Positions 49,028 through 58,006 of a stretch of 58,528 nucleotides of DNA are shown one piece after another (positions within the stretch are counted from its first letter, which is position 1; every line of letters begins with the position of its first letter). The notes under the pieces are model-generated. The model saw only the letters and a program-made list of their open reading frames with translations. It was not told where the DNA came from and searched no databases. The position numbers and the translations under genes were made by a program. Source of the stretch: DATFHX01 sp035247945 (GTDB lineage: Bacteria; Patescibacteriota; Saccharimonadia; Saccharimonadales; Saccharimonadaceae); NCBI GenBank assembly GCA_035247945.1, contig DATFHX010000025.1:1-58528 (forward strand). Reading direction: 5' to 3'.

Positions 49028-51214
49028 ATGGCTAAGAAAAAACGCACGACTAGGGGAAAATCAAGAGCTAAGGCGACGACGCCACAACATAGCCTGCCGT
49101 CAGGTTTTTGGTCGCAGGTTGGTGCGGTAGTCCTCATCGCTCTTTCGTTTCTCTTCGTGATTGCTTGGTTTGGCGCTGGGGGCCCTATTGTGGAGTGGAT
49201 GCACCACACCGCGATGTCACTTGTTGGCTACGCAATTTTTATTACACCACTCCTGTTTGTCTATATTGCTGTTGAAACGTTTCGCGCGAACAATAATAGA
49301 CTTCCATTTGTCGTGAAGTTCGCTACTGCACTTATGATCATTTGGTTTGCAGGTTTCTTTGGGCTCATGCACGCTGACGGCCACACGCTTGGTGGTTCAA
49401 TTGGAGAAATGGCAAATGGCGCTATGTTAGCGCTTGTCGATAATGGTGTGGGAATGTTTATCTACATTCTACTCATTGTCATTACAGCTCTATTCGTTCT
49501 ACGGGTCTCGCCGAAGGCGGCGCTTCAGGCTATGAGTTCAATGACAAGTCGGGAACTGTCTGAACAGGATGAGAATGTAAAGGTAATGCGAAAAGCAGCT
49601 ACCATCGATATGCCTAAGCCCTCTAAGATCGGTGAACTAAAGCTCAACGCTGGAGTTCCTCTAGATGAAGAAGCGCCGGTTGAAAAGAAGTCTAAGGGCC
49701 TTTCAAGCCTCCGTGGAAGTGTAAAGCAGGATAAGGCGGCAGAAGAACAAGCCGCCCTCGTATCTGTAAGTGATCCAAACTGGCAAGCGCCAAGCATTGA
49801 CCTCCTTGAAAAGAAGCAGTCACCTGCTGATGCGGGGGATGTTCAGCAGAATGCGCAAACAATTCGAGACACGCTCGCCGAGTTTAATATTGATGTTGAG
49901 ATGGAAGGGGCAAATATCGGCCCTAAGGTGACGCAGTATACTCTTAAACCACCAAGTGGGGTTAAGCTTACTCGTATTACCGCACTTGAGACAAATATTG
50001 CACTTAATCTTGCTGCACAGTCACTTCGTATTGAAGCTCCGATTCCTGGTCAGAGGGCGGTTGGAATTGAAGTTCCAAATCGTAAGGCAGCAGACGTGCG
50101 TCTTTACGGTATTTTAGCCTCAAAACAGTGGAAGAATGGTCGTGAACCACTTAGTTTCGCTATAGGTAAAGATATCTCGGGTGATGCTGTTGTGGGCGAA
50201 CTTAATAAGATGCCACACCTTCTTATTGCTGGACAGACAGGTAGCGGTAAGTCAGTGATGATCAATACGCTTCTTACAAGTCTTCTTTATAGGAATAGTC
50301 CAAGTGAAATGAAGCTGATCCTCGTGGACCCTAAGCAGGTTGAAATGGCTCCATATGAAGACATTCCGCACCTGCTAACACCGGTTATTACAGATCCGGA
50401 AAAAACGATTAGCGCGCTTAAGTGGGCTGTAAATGAGATGGAGCGCCGCTATAAGCTTCTTGCCGAGCAGAAGATTCGTGACATCAAGACGTATAACCAA
50501 CGTGCCCAGGATAAGCCTGGTGAAGAAGGCGAGGGGGCAATGCCGTATATTGTCGTTGTAATCGACGAGCTTGCCGACCTCATGATGGTCGCTGCTCGTG
50601 ACGTTGAGGCATTAATTGTACGCTTGGCTCAAAAGGCACGTGCAGTCGGTATTCACCTCGTGCTTGCAACGCAACGTCCGAGCGTCGATGTTATTACTGG
50701 TCTTATTAAAGCTAACGTACCAGCTCGTATCGCCTTTACTGTTGCATCGCAAATAGATAGCCGTACGATCTTAGACCAAGTGGGTGCTGAAAAGCTTCTG
50801 GGACAGGGAGATATGCTCATGCTCACTCCAAGTATGAGCAAACCAAAGCGTATTCAGGGCGCTTGGGTAATGGACGAAGAGGTAGTGAAGATCACTGACC
50901 ACCTTCGTATGCAGTCTGCGCCTCAGTATAACGATGAGATTATTAGTCAGCCCGTTCAGCTGAACGGTAAGGGCGGAGTCGTTATGGACTTCGACGGAAA
51001 TGGCGGCGGTGATGACATGTTTAAGGACGCTGTTCGTGTTGTTATCGAAAGTCGTAAAGCCTCCACTTCCTTATTGCAGCGACGCCTCCGTGTAGGATAT
51101 GCTCGTGCAGCGCGAATTATTGAAGAGATGGAAGAGCAGGGAATTGTTGGTCCTGCCGACGGCGCTCGGCCGCGCGACGTTCTTATTAATAGCTTGGATG
51201 AGCTAGCGAGCTAG
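49028..51214 (+). CDS. ftsK: DNA translocase FtsK/SpoIIIE
   Basis: A 728-residue septal DNA pump. Four N-terminal hydrophobic segments (about residues 30-165) anchor it. A linker and the alpha domain (DVEMEGANIGPKVTQY) precede the RecA-like motor, with Walker A AGQTGSGKSV near residue 401 and Walker B VVIDELADLMM. The C-terminal winged-helix gamma domain (LLQRRLRVGYARAARIIEEM) reads orientation sequences. It moves chromosome ends through the division septum. Confidence 0.97.
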   Translation: MAKKKRTTRGKSRAKATTPQHSLPSGFWSQVGAVVLIALSFLFVIAWFGAGGPIVEWMHHTAMSLVGYAIFITPLLFVYIAVETFRANNNRLPFVVKFATALMIIWFAGFFGLMHADGHTLGGSIGEMANGAMLALVDNGVGMFIYILLIVITALFVLRVSPKAALQAMSSMTSRELSEQDENVKVMRKAATIDMPKPSKIGELKLNAGVPLDEEAPVEKKSKGLSSLRGSVKQDKAAEEQAALVSVSDPNWQAPSIDLLEKKQSPADAGDVQQNAQTIRDTLAEFNIDVEMEGANIGPKVTQYTLKPPSGVKLTRITALETNIALNLAAQSLRIEAPIPGQRAVGIEVPNRKAADVRLYGILASKQWKNGREPLSFAIGKDISGDAVVGELNKMPHLLIAGQTGSGKSVMINTLLTSLLYRNSPSEMKLILVDPKQVEMAPYEDIPHLLTPVITDPEKTISALKWAVNEMERRYKLLAEQKIRDIKTYNQRAQDKPGEEGEGAMPYIVVVIDELADLMMVAARDVEALIVRLAQKARAVGIHLVLATQRPSVDVITGLIKANVPARIAFTVASQIDSRTILDQVGAEKLLGQGDMLMLTPSMSKPKRIQGAWVMDEEVVKITDHLRMQSAPQYNDEIISQPVQLNGKGGVVMDFDGNGGGDDMFKDAVRVVIESRKASTSLLQRRLRVGYARAARIIEEMEEQGIVGPADGARPRDVLINSLDELAS

Positions 51215-51240
51215 CTCTCGCTCTAGGTCTAGTACTGGAC

Positions 51241-51272
51241 CTAAAACACCGGCGATCGTCGCTTGTGTTTTA
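51241..51272 (+). terminator. Hairpin between ftsK and rpsF
   Basis: CTAAAACAC pairs with GTGTTTTAG across a GC-rich loop. Confidence 0.7.
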
Positions 51273-51284
51273 GGGGTAAATACG

Positions 51285-51360
51285 TTATAATTACACCTGT
51301 TATTAACTCGGCTTATGCACGGCATAAGCATCCAAAAGGATTCCAGAGGAGGATTCACGA
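51285..51360 (+). promoter_or_regulatory. rpsF operon promoter and leader hairpin
   Basis: A TTATAAT -10 near 51289 starts a leader of about 65 bases. GCTTATGC (51311-51318) pairs with GCATAAGC (51322-51329) across ACG. AGGAGG precedes the ATG. The hairpin could bind S6:S18, as in known rpsF leaders, but the conserved motif is not clear. Confidence 0.5.
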
Positions 51361-51711
51361 ATGAAAGAATACGAACTTACAGTTCTGATTCACCCTGACC
51401 TCGAAAGCGATATTGAAACACCGCTTACCAAGGTTCGGGATATTATCAAAAATGCTGGCGGTGAAATCGTCAAAGAAGATAACTGGGGTAAGAAGAAGCT
51501 TGCCTACACTATCAACCGCGAAGACTTTGCTGTATACGTGTACATGGACGTTAAACTTCCTGCAGATGCACCACTTAAGATCAGCAACACTTTGAACATT
51601 ACTGACGAAGTACTCCGTTACCTACTTGTAACAGTAGATGAAAAGGGTCGCAAGGCTCTTGAAGAAGCGAAGGCTCGTAAAGATTCAAGCGAAACTAAAG
51701 AAGAAGCGTAA
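51361..51711 (+). CDS. rpsF: Ribosomal protein bS6
   Basis: A 116-residue bS6 of the 30S platform. YELTVLIHPDLE, the GGEIVKEDNWGKKKLAYTI block and YVYMDVKL are conserved. First gene of rpsF-ssb-rpsR, a widely conserved order. Confidence 0.96.
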   Translation: MKEYELTVLIHPDLESDIETPLTKVRDIIKNAGGEIVKEDNWGKKKLAYTINREDFAVYVYMDVKLPADAPLKISNTLNITDEVLRYLLVTVDEKGRKALEEAKARKDSSETKEEA

Positions 51712-51737
51712 GTACGCAGAATAGAGGGAGAGGGTAA

Positions 51738-52172
51738 ATGGCCAAGAGTATTAACCAAGTAATTCTCATGGGACGCCTTACGCGCGACCCAGAGGTTCGT
51801 ACGACAACCACAGGGAAGACAATCACAAGCTTCAGTATTGCAGTCGACCGTGGTGGCCAGGAAGACCAAGCAGACTTCTTTGATGTAACTGCTTGGGAGA
51901 AGCTCGGTGAGCTTGTCAGCCAGTATCTTTCTAAGGGACGACGATGTCTTGTGCAGGGACGCCTTCGACAGGATAGCTGGGACGATAAAGAGACAGGCAA
52001 GAAGCGTAGTAAAGTTGAAGTTGTTGCAACAGATGTGACTTTCTTGGATGGACCAAGCGAGGGTGGTCAACAAAACTACGGTGGTGGCGCTTCACAGAGC
52101 AAAAAGTCTGATGATGTTGTTATCGAAGACATTGACGACAAGCCAATTGATTTAAGCGAAATTCCTTTCTAG
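51738..52172 (+). CDS. ssb: Single-stranded DNA-binding protein
   Basis: A 144-residue OB-fold SSB. INQVILMGRLTRDPEVR, FDVTAWEKLGELV and KGRRCLVQGRL are characteristic. A Gly/Gln-rich linker leads to an acidic tail ending LSEIPF, which recruits partner proteins. It lies between rpsF and rpsR. Confidence 0.96.
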   Translation: MAKSINQVILMGRLTRDPEVRTTTTGKTITSFSIAVDRGGQEDQADFFDVTAWEKLGELVSQYLSKGRRCLVQGRLRQDSWDDKETGKKRSKVEVVATDVTFLDGPSEGGQQNYGGGASQSKKSDDVVIEDIDDKPIDLSEIPF

Positions 52173-52193
52173 GATCTATCAGGAGAACAATAA

Positions 52194-52397
52194 ATGAACG
52201 GTAAACGATTCAAAAAAGATGCACCAGCATTTTTCGACTACAAGGATGTAAAGACCTTGCAGCACTACATTAACGTCTACGGACAAATTGAGCCAATTAG
52301 CAAGACTGGTCTAAGCGCTAAGCAGCAGCGTCAGCTCGCTGTTGCGATTAAGCGTGCACGCCACTTGGCTCTACTTCCATTCGTTTCAAACAACTAA
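52194..52397 (+). CDS. rpsR: Ribosomal protein bS18
   Basis: A 67-residue bS18, binding with bS6. FFDYKDVKTLQHYIN, GLSAKQQRQLAVAIKRARHLALLPF are conserved. The N-terminal extension is short and has no zinc Cys. Confidence 0.96.
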   Translation: MNGKRFKKDAPAFFDYKDVKTLQHYINVYGQIEPISKTGLSAKQQRQLAVAIKRARHLALLPFVSNN

Positions 52398-52410
52398 TTC
52401 TTGGAACGTT

Positions 52411-52442
52411 TTGCAGCGCACAACACTATTTGCGCGCTGCGG
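52411..52442 (+). terminator. Hairpin between rpsR and efp
   Basis: GCAGCGC pairs with GCGCTGC with no T-run; it may only weaken read-through into efp. Confidence 0.5.
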
Positions 52443-52471
52443 AGCATTTCCAATTGTACCAAGGAGAAAAT

Positions 52472-53032
52472 ATGTACCAGCCTACTGATCTTAAAAAAGG
52501 CGTTGTATGTCAAATAGACGGCAAGCCATACCGTGTCATTGAATATTCACAAAAGGTGATGGGACGAGGTGGAAGTATCGTAAACGTCAAACTCAAGAAC
52601 CTTATTGATGGAAGTGTTATTCCAAAGACGTTCAAGGGCCAGGATAAGATTGACCGAGCAGAAGTGAATAATAAAACTGTTCAGTATCTGTATAGTGACG
52701 GAAACGCGTTTCACTTTATGGATCCGGAGACGTTTGAGCAATTCGAACTTTCAGCTGACATTGTCGATAGTGCAAGTGGGTACCTTAAAGAGGGTGATGA
52801 ACTTACGCTACAACTTTTTGAAGGTAAAGTAATTAACGTCGAACTTGCTAAGAATGTATATCTTGAAGTAACCTACGCTGAGGACGTTGTGAAGGGTGAT
52901 ACGACAAGTAGCGTACTAAAGGATGCAACGCTTGAGACAGGAATTACTGTTAAGGTTCCTGCATTTATCAAGACGGGCGACATTATCTCTGTCGATACGA
53001 CCACTGGTGAATACCGCGAGCGTAAGAAGTAG
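52472..53032 (+). CDS. efp: Elongation factor P
   Basis: A 186-residue EF-P that rescues ribosomes stalled at polyproline. ATG 52472 follows AAGGAG. Domain I loop reads QKVMGRGGSIVN, putting Arg, not Lys, at the tip normally modified; Arg-type tips are rhamnosylated by EarP in some bacteria, but no such gene is seen here. Domains II and III are complete (ETGITVKVPAFIKTGDIISVDT). The Pro-rich protein at 33739 is an obvious client. Confidence 0.95.
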   Translation: MYQPTDLKKGVVCQIDGKPYRVIEYSQKVMGRGGSIVNVKLKNLIDGSVIPKTFKGQDKIDRAEVNNKTVQYLYSDGNAFHFMDPETFEQFELSADIVDSASGYLKEGDELTLQLFEGKVINVELAKNVYLEVTYAEDVVKGDTTSSVLKDATLETGITVKVPAFIKTGDIISVDTTTGEYRERKK

Positions 53033-53039
53033 CTAGTGG

Positions 53040-53051
53040 TATAATAGAGGC
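53040..53051 (+). promoter_or_regulatory. -10 element, leaderless start
   Basis: TATAAT (53040-53045) lies six bases before ATG 53052. Confidence 0.55.
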
Positions 53052-54824
53052 ATGACCAAGGCCTCTTTGCCTGAAAAACAAAAACGAAATTTGAAAGATT
53101 CTGCCGTACGGGTTCATCATGCCGTCCGACGGCAGTATAGGGGATATATGCCCGATAAAAAGCGGCACCGCATACTTCTGTGGGTCGCTTTTTTGTTTGT
53201 AAGTACCATAGTTGCAGGCCAAATGCTGTATCCTCCCGACCGCGGCCTTCCCTTTGCGTCTATCTCGGGGACGTCTGTTGCTTGGCGGTCGTACACTGAC
53301 ACTGCCAAAGTTATTACAGAAAAGTTCGATAATTCGAAGCTACAATTGGTATTGGATGACAAAAAAGCTTCGTATTCCGTCAAAGAGCTCGGTGCTGAAC
53401 CAAGTATTGACGAGATGGTTGAGCGAACAAGGGCATACCCATTTTGGCAGCGCTTTATTCCCGGATCTATCTTATGGCAATCTGCCCAAGTTAAAGATGC
53501 GGATGTCTATTATTCAACAAAAATATTACAGGCGTTTGTTTCAGAGCGAGTAAAAGATTTCAGTTATCCCGCTAAGGACGCGCATCTTGAAATAAAAGAA
53601 GGGAAATTGGTTGCAGACACGGACCAGCCGGGAAGTGAAGCGGATGGGCAGGCGCTCCAGCAGGCCATTTCGAGTACGCGGATCTCGATGGGAGGCGAGA
53701 CAATAATCCAAGTTCCCCATAAGCAGATACGCGCCCATTTTAACGCGGACGATCTCTCTAAGGTTCGTTCGCAAGCAGAGAGTGCACTTAGCCATTCAGT
53801 CGCTATTGTTGCCGACGGAAAGCTTTTCTCGCCAAGTACTAATGAGGTGGCATCGTGGCTCGTTCTGAGCGGTGAGGGTCAACCTACGCTGAGCGTTGAC
53901 AAGGAGAAGATTAAGGCCTATCTGAAGCAAATTAATGATCAAGTGGGTGTGCCAGCGGGACAGACCAACATTAATCTTGTTGATGGTCGTGAGGCGGATC
54001 GGCAAACTGGTAAAACGGGACGCGCTATCGATAGCGACAGGCTTGCTGATCAATTGGCGGAGGCGATTCTTGCTCCCCCTAAGGATATTCGTTTAGAGGC
54101 GCAGTTTGTTGACGTACTACCGAGCGTTATATTCAATAGTAAATACACAACAACGCAGGAAGGGCTTCGAGCGTATGTTGATGATGCTGCTACGAATCGT
54201 AATATGCATATTGTCATCCAGCAACTTGACGGACCAGGGTGGTCTGCGCATGCGCGCGAGACCGAAAGTATTCCGAGTGCGAGCACCTACAAATTATTTA
54301 TTGCCAAGATCCTCTTCGATAAGATCGATGCGGGTGAGATTCATTGGGATGATCCTATGCTCGATACGGATGTTGCCGGTTGTTTTGAAAGGATGACGGT
54401 TGCATCGACTAATCCTTGTGCTGAGAGTTGGATTGCGCAGTGGGGACGTGATTATATCAACCAGTATGTGTATAGATTGGGCTTTAGCGCAGGCACCTCA
54501 TTCACTACTGGTGGAGCAGTGCAGACGACTGCAGCTGATCTGAATCGTTATATGACCATGTTGTATAATGGAACAATACTGAGCGGCGCGAATCGCGACC
54601 GACTTCTCGACTCACTTGGTAGACATCCATATCGCTATGGAATCCCCACGGGGAGTCAGGGAGAAGTTCATGATAAAGTCGGATTCCTGTGGGATTATGT
54701 GCACGATACTGCAATTGTGCAGCACCCACGTGGCACCTATATTATGACAGTGATGACAAAAGGGCAGTCATATGCAGCAATTGCTGCAGTGACTCGAGAT
54801 GTAGAAAGAATTATGTACCCATGA
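53052..54824 (+). CDS. Membrane-anchored VanW/YoaR-like and class A beta-lactamase-fold serine hydrolase
   Basis: A 590-residue envelope protein. A basic cytoplasmic N-terminus is followed by one membrane helix (about residues 40-60), then roughly 300 residues resembling peptidoglycan-binding YoaR/VanW domains (two similar segments). The C-terminal 200 residues have a class A beta-lactamase/PBP-like fold: S-T-Y-K near residue 411 (nucleophile Ser, base Lys), and K-V-G in HDKVGFL where KTG normally lies. Probably a cell-wall acting serine hydrolase. Its stop overlaps the tlyA start (ATGA). Confidence 0.85.
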   Translation: MTKASLPEKQKRNLKDSAVRVHHAVRRQYRGYMPDKKRHRILLWVAFLFVSTIVAGQMLYPPDRGLPFASISGTSVAWRSYTDTAKVITEKFDNSKLQLVLDDKKASYSVKELGAEPSIDEMVERTRAYPFWQRFIPGSILWQSAQVKDADVYYSTKILQAFVSERVKDFSYPAKDAHLEIKEGKLVADTDQPGSEADGQALQQAISSTRISMGGETIIQVPHKQIRAHFNADDLSKVRSQAESALSHSVAIVADGKLFSPSTNEVASWLVLSGEGQPTLSVDKEKIKAYLKQINDQVGVPAGQTNINLVDGREADRQTGKTGRAIDSDRLADQLAEAILAPPKDIRLEAQFVDVLPSVIFNSKYTTTQEGLRAYVDDAATNRNMHIVIQQLDGPGWSAHARETESIPSASTYKLFIAKILFDKIDAGEIHWDDPMLDTDVAGCFERMTVASTNPCAESWIAQWGRDYINQYVYRLGFSAGTSFTTGGAVQTTAADLNRYMTMLYNGTILSGANRDRLLDSLGRHPYRYGIPTGSQGEVHDKVGFLWDYVHDTAIVQHPRGTYIMTVMTKGQSYAAIAAVTRDVERIMYP

Positions 54825-55546
54825 ACAAACAACGACTCGATATTGAACTTGCAAGGCGGGGATTAACAGCAACTCGTTCCCAAGCAGAAAGTTGGATTAA
54901 ACTCGGTAAGGTAACGGTGAATGGGCTTGTTGTAACGAAGCCCGGTCATACCGTATCTGGGGAGGCGGTGATTAAACTACTGGCAGAAGAACAGTATGTA
55001 AGTCGTGCCGGCCTAAAACTTGAAAGTGTTGCACGCATTCTTTCTCTTAATTTTAAGGATAAGACGGTGCTTGATGTGGGAAGCAGTACTGGAGGGTTTA
55101 CTGACTATGCGCTCCGAAACGGCGCGAAGAAGGTGATTGCAGTAGATGTTGGTACCGACCAATTACATCCGAGCCTTCGTCCTGACTCTCGTATCGAGCT
55201 TCATGAGAAGACGGATATTCGCGACTTTACTCCTGGCGAGGCACCTGACATCATTGTGATCGATGTATCGTTTATAAGTCTGCGCGAAATTCTTCCACAT
55301 CTTGCGAGAGAAGTATGTGGAAAAAATACGCAGATTGTAGCTATGGTAAAGCCTCAATTCGAAGCGCAACGAAAGCAGCTCGGAAGTAGTGGAGTAATTA
55401 AGAACGATACAGTTCGGCGGGGAATCCTTAAGGACTTTGAGCAGTGGGCTAAGCAGTACTTTGTTGTTGTCGATAAGGCTGACAGTGATGTACATGGTGC
55501 ACGGGGTAATCAAGAGAGATTCTATTTGCTAAAAATGGCGAAATAA
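54821..55546 (+). CDS. tlyA: TlyA-family rRNA 2'-O-methyltransferase
   Basis: A 241-residue protein from ATG 54821; the longer frame runs into the previous gene. An S4 RNA-binding domain (RLDIELARRGLTATRSQAES) is joined to an FtsJ-like methyltransferase with SAM motif VLDVGSSTGGFTDY and K-D-K-E residues (KPQFEAQR). TlyA methylates 16S/23S rRNA and is also called hemolysin A. Four-base overlap couples it to the preceding gene. Confidence 0.93.
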   Translation: MNKQRLDIELARRGLTATRSQAESWIKLGKVTVNGLVVTKPGHTVSGEAVIKLLAEEQYVSRAGLKLESVARILSLNFKDKTVLDVGSSTGGFTDYALRNGAKKVIAVDVGTDQLHPSLRPDSRIELHEKTDIRDFTPGEAPDIIVIDVSFISLREILPHLAREVCGKNTQIVAMVKPQFEAQRKQLGSSGVIKNDTVRRGILKDFEQWAKQYFVVVDKADSDVHGARGNQERFYLLKMAK

Positions 55547-55551
55547 AAATA

Positions 55552-55631
55552 TAGCTCCCTTTATCCACAGGAGGGTGTGGATAAAGGGAGCTACTCGACC
55601 CGTCAACGTCGTGAGACGCTGTCGGGTCGAG
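55552..55631. terminator. Tandem terminators between tlyA and cassette
   Basis: An 18-base perfect stem, TAGCTCCCTTTATCCACA (55552-55569) with its complement at 55576-55593, is followed by CTCGACCCG (55594-55602) paired with CGGGTCGAG (55623-55631). The first serves tlyA and, with the T-run on the minus strand, the cassette. Confidence 0.85.
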
Positions 55632-55642
55632 AGTTCTTTGTT

Positions 55643-56254
55643 CTAGAAGAGGCGCCATGAGATCGTATCGGCGTGAGTGTCCTTGAGTACCTCGGGGAGG
55701 TACTTGCCGACGATCCTGACGATCTCAGCACGTTCCTTTCGGCTGAGAACCTTCCGGTACCCCAACTCCGTGCGCGGCGGACGGCTGAAGAGCATCAGGA
55801 TGAATTCCTTCTCCGCCTCAGCTGCCTTTTTCGAGTTGATCCTTCGGACTCGGGTCATGATGAAGGTCTCGATGTGGCCGGGGAGGAGCCCTCCCTCTTG
55901 GGCGGTCCGGAGCCATCCCCGCGGCAGGTCGAAGTGCGGAAAGAGCGCTTCGAGGACGATGAACCACACCTTCGCGCTCGTAGCTTTGAGCTGTTTCATG
56001 ATGTCGCTGTTGCCCAGAATCGCTTGCGCGACGATGACCGCGGATTCGGGTCGCTCACTTAGGCCAACTGCGTGGCTTTCGGCCCACTGGTTGGCGACGG
56101 TGGTGATCTTGTTGGTGAAATCGTACGCACGTACGCTTGCCGCCTGACGCAAAGCGTCGGCGAACTTCGACGGTGTGTTGGTGAACACCTCATCGAGAGC
56201 TGCGATTGCCTCAAGTGCGTCCATGGCGTCAAGAGGCTGCTGCCTTCCGGTCAT
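55643..56254 (-). CDS. Hypothetical protein, GC-rich cassette
   Basis: A 203-residue, largely helical soluble protein I do not recognise. ATG 56254 follows GGAGGA on the minus strand. Promoter TTGACT/TACAAT, 17 apart (complement of 56326-56331 and 56303-56308), gives a leader of about 45 bases with a small hairpin (CAGGAC/GTCCTG). Third positions are G/C-rich. It is closed by the tandem terminators, making a complete stand-alone unit. Confidence 0.7.
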   Translation of the reverse strand: MTGRQQPLDAMDALEAIAALDEVFTNTPSKFADALRQAASVRAYDFTNKITTVANQWAESHAVGLSERPESAVIVAQAILGNSDIMKQLKATSAKVWFIVLEALFPHFDLPRGWLRTAQEGGLLPGHIETFIMTRVRRINSKKAAEAEKEFILMLFSRPPRTELGYRKVLSRKERAEIVRIVGKYLPEVLKDTHADTISWRLF

Positions 56255-56396
56255 GGCTCCTCCGTTGCACTGTCAAAGAACAGGACGATTTGTCCTGCGC
56301 GTATTGTACGCCTCGATTGTGTTTAAGTCAACACATTATATGTGTATATAGAGAAAGAGCAAGCTAATATAAGCGTGTATTAAATGAACTCTTTAT

Positions 56397-57473
56397 TTAG
56401 ACGTTGAAGCGGAATTCGACTACGTCATTGGGTTGCATGATGTAATCTTTGCCCTCAGTGCGGACCTTACCAGCAGCTTTTGCTGCTGCTTCCGAGCCTG
56501 CAGCGACAAGATCGTTATAATCTACAACTTGTGCTGCGATAAATCCTCGTTCGAAATCGGTATGGATAACCCCGGCCGCCTGCGGAGCGGTTGATCCTTG
56601 CTTAATTGTCCAGGCGCGTACTTCCTTCGGACCTGCAGTAAGGTAGCTTTGGAGGCCTAGTGTGTCATATGCGGCATGAATCATCTGGTTAAGTCCCGTC
56701 TCTTTGACACCGTAGCTTTCAAGGAGTTCCTTAGCGTCTGCCTCGTCGAGACCTTTGATTTCCTCTTCAAGCTTGGCGCAGACAAAGACAGCTTTGTTTG
56801 GGGTGACGAGCTTAGCAAGCGCTGCTTGTTTGGAAGTATCGGAGAGGGTGTCTTCATCAACGTTAAAGGCATAAATAACAGGTTTCGCTGTCAGCAAGTG
56901 AAGATCGGCGATGTGCTCCATATCAAGAGAGGGGAGCGAAGAAAGCGGCGTGCCTGCTTCAAGGTGTCGTTTGAGGGATTCTAGGTAGCCAGCAGTCTCA
57001 CGAAGTACAGGTTTTGCCTTTGCTTCTTTTAGAACCTTAGGCAGGCGAGCGTCTATGGTTTGGAGATCAGCAAGGATTAGTTCCGTATTGATGATTTCAA
57101 TATCGTCTTTTGGATCTACGCGTTCGGCGACATGAACGATATCATTATTCTCGAAGGCGCGAACGATATGAATAATAGCGTCACACTGCCTGATGTTAGC
57201 TAAGAACTTATTGCCAAGACCTTCTCCCTTACTTGCACCTGCGACAAGTCCGGCAATGTCAACGAAAGTAACAGTTGCTGGAAGGAGTTTAGTAGAGCCA
57301 TAAATATCAGCTAATTTTTGAAGACGACCATCGGGTACAGGCACAATACCTGTATTTGGTTCGATCGTAGCGAAAGGATAATTTGCTGCGAGGATATCAT
57401 TGTTTGTTAGTGCGTTGAAAAGTGTAGATTTACCTACGTTAGGAAGACCTACAATTCCGATAGAAAGACTCAT
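56397..57473 (-). CDS. ychF: Redox-regulated ATPase YchF/OLA1
   Basis: A 358-residue Obg-like ATPase from ATG 57473; upstream codons are leader. The P-loop GLPNVGKST, TIEPNTGIV switch, FVDIAGLVAGASKGEGLGN and NVDED (in place of NKxE, giving ATP preference) are present. The C-terminal TGS domain ends in DYIMQPNDVVEFRFNV. It binds ribosomes and is linked to stress responses. Confidence 0.96.
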   Translation of the reverse strand: MSLSIGIVGLPNVGKSTLFNALTNNDILAANYPFATIEPNTGIVPVPDGRLQKLADIYGSTKLLPATVTFVDIAGLVAGASKGEGLGNKFLANIRQCDAIIHIVRAFENNDIVHVAERVDPKDDIEIINTELILADLQTIDARLPKVLKEAKAKPVLRETAGYLESLKRHLEAGTPLSSLPSLDMEHIADLHLLTAKPVIYAFNVDEDTLSDTSKQAALAKLVTPNKAVFVCAKLEEEIKGLDEADAKELLESYGVKETGLNQMIHAAYDTLGLQSYLTAGPKEVRAWTIKQGSTAPQAAGVIHTDFERGFIAAQVVDYNDLVAAGSEAAAKAAGKVRTEGKDYIMQPNDVVEFRFNV

Positions 57474-57574
57474 ACTTTCATTATAACAGATTGAGAAGTG
57501 ATTTATGGTGCTGGACCTCTGTAATTGAATCACGAATGGAGAAAAAGTTTGTGATATGATAGAGCATAAGAAGT

Positions 57575-58006
57575 ATGCAAGAAAATACCGCTCTGCCTAC
57601 CCCTGATAAAGAACACGACGCTGAGGTGCGAATTGTTGCTGGTGGGCATCCACCAAAGAAAAAAGTGTCCCGTAAACGAATACTGCTGATTGTTGGTATT
57701 GTCATCGCGGTAATAGCACTTGCGGTCGGCGGGTACTTTGCCTACCGGTATTTTTACCCTCCAGTCCAGCCCAATAAAGATAATGCAACCGTTGTTGATG
57801 TGAGTTCACAGATAGAAGAAGCGAATCAGTATGAAAAAGGCTCGTATGTGTGGGCGAATATAATGCTGAATGCAGCCACATATGCTTCAGGAAATGGTGC
57901 ATGTAGCCAAGCGAACGATATTATTAAACAAGTTGAATCAACAACTATGAAAGAGCCGGTGGACACAACGGCCGCTAAAGACCAGGTGAGGGCAAACTGT
58001 GCGTAA
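57575..58006 (+). CDS. Single-pass membrane protein, hypothetical
   Basis: A 143-residue protein. A cytoplasmic N-terminus of about 33 residues with a KKKVSRKR stretch leads into one helix (about 35-58), then an outer domain of 85 residues with two Cys (GACSQ and the last ANCA). No family recognised. It overlaps the next gene by eight bases, so the two probably act together at the envelope. Confidence 0.75.
   Translation: MQENTALPTPDKEHDAEVRIVAGGHPPKKKVSRKRILLIVGIVIAVIALAVGGYFAYRYFYPPVQPNKDNATVVDVSSQIEEANQYEKGSYVWANIMLNAATYASGNGACSQANDIIKQVESTTMKEPVDTTAAKDQVRANCA

Noticed and set aside
55673..56326. Several plus-strand ORFs across the last cassette
   Set aside because: No ribosome sites; minus strand has GGAGGA, a 17-spaced promoter and terminators.
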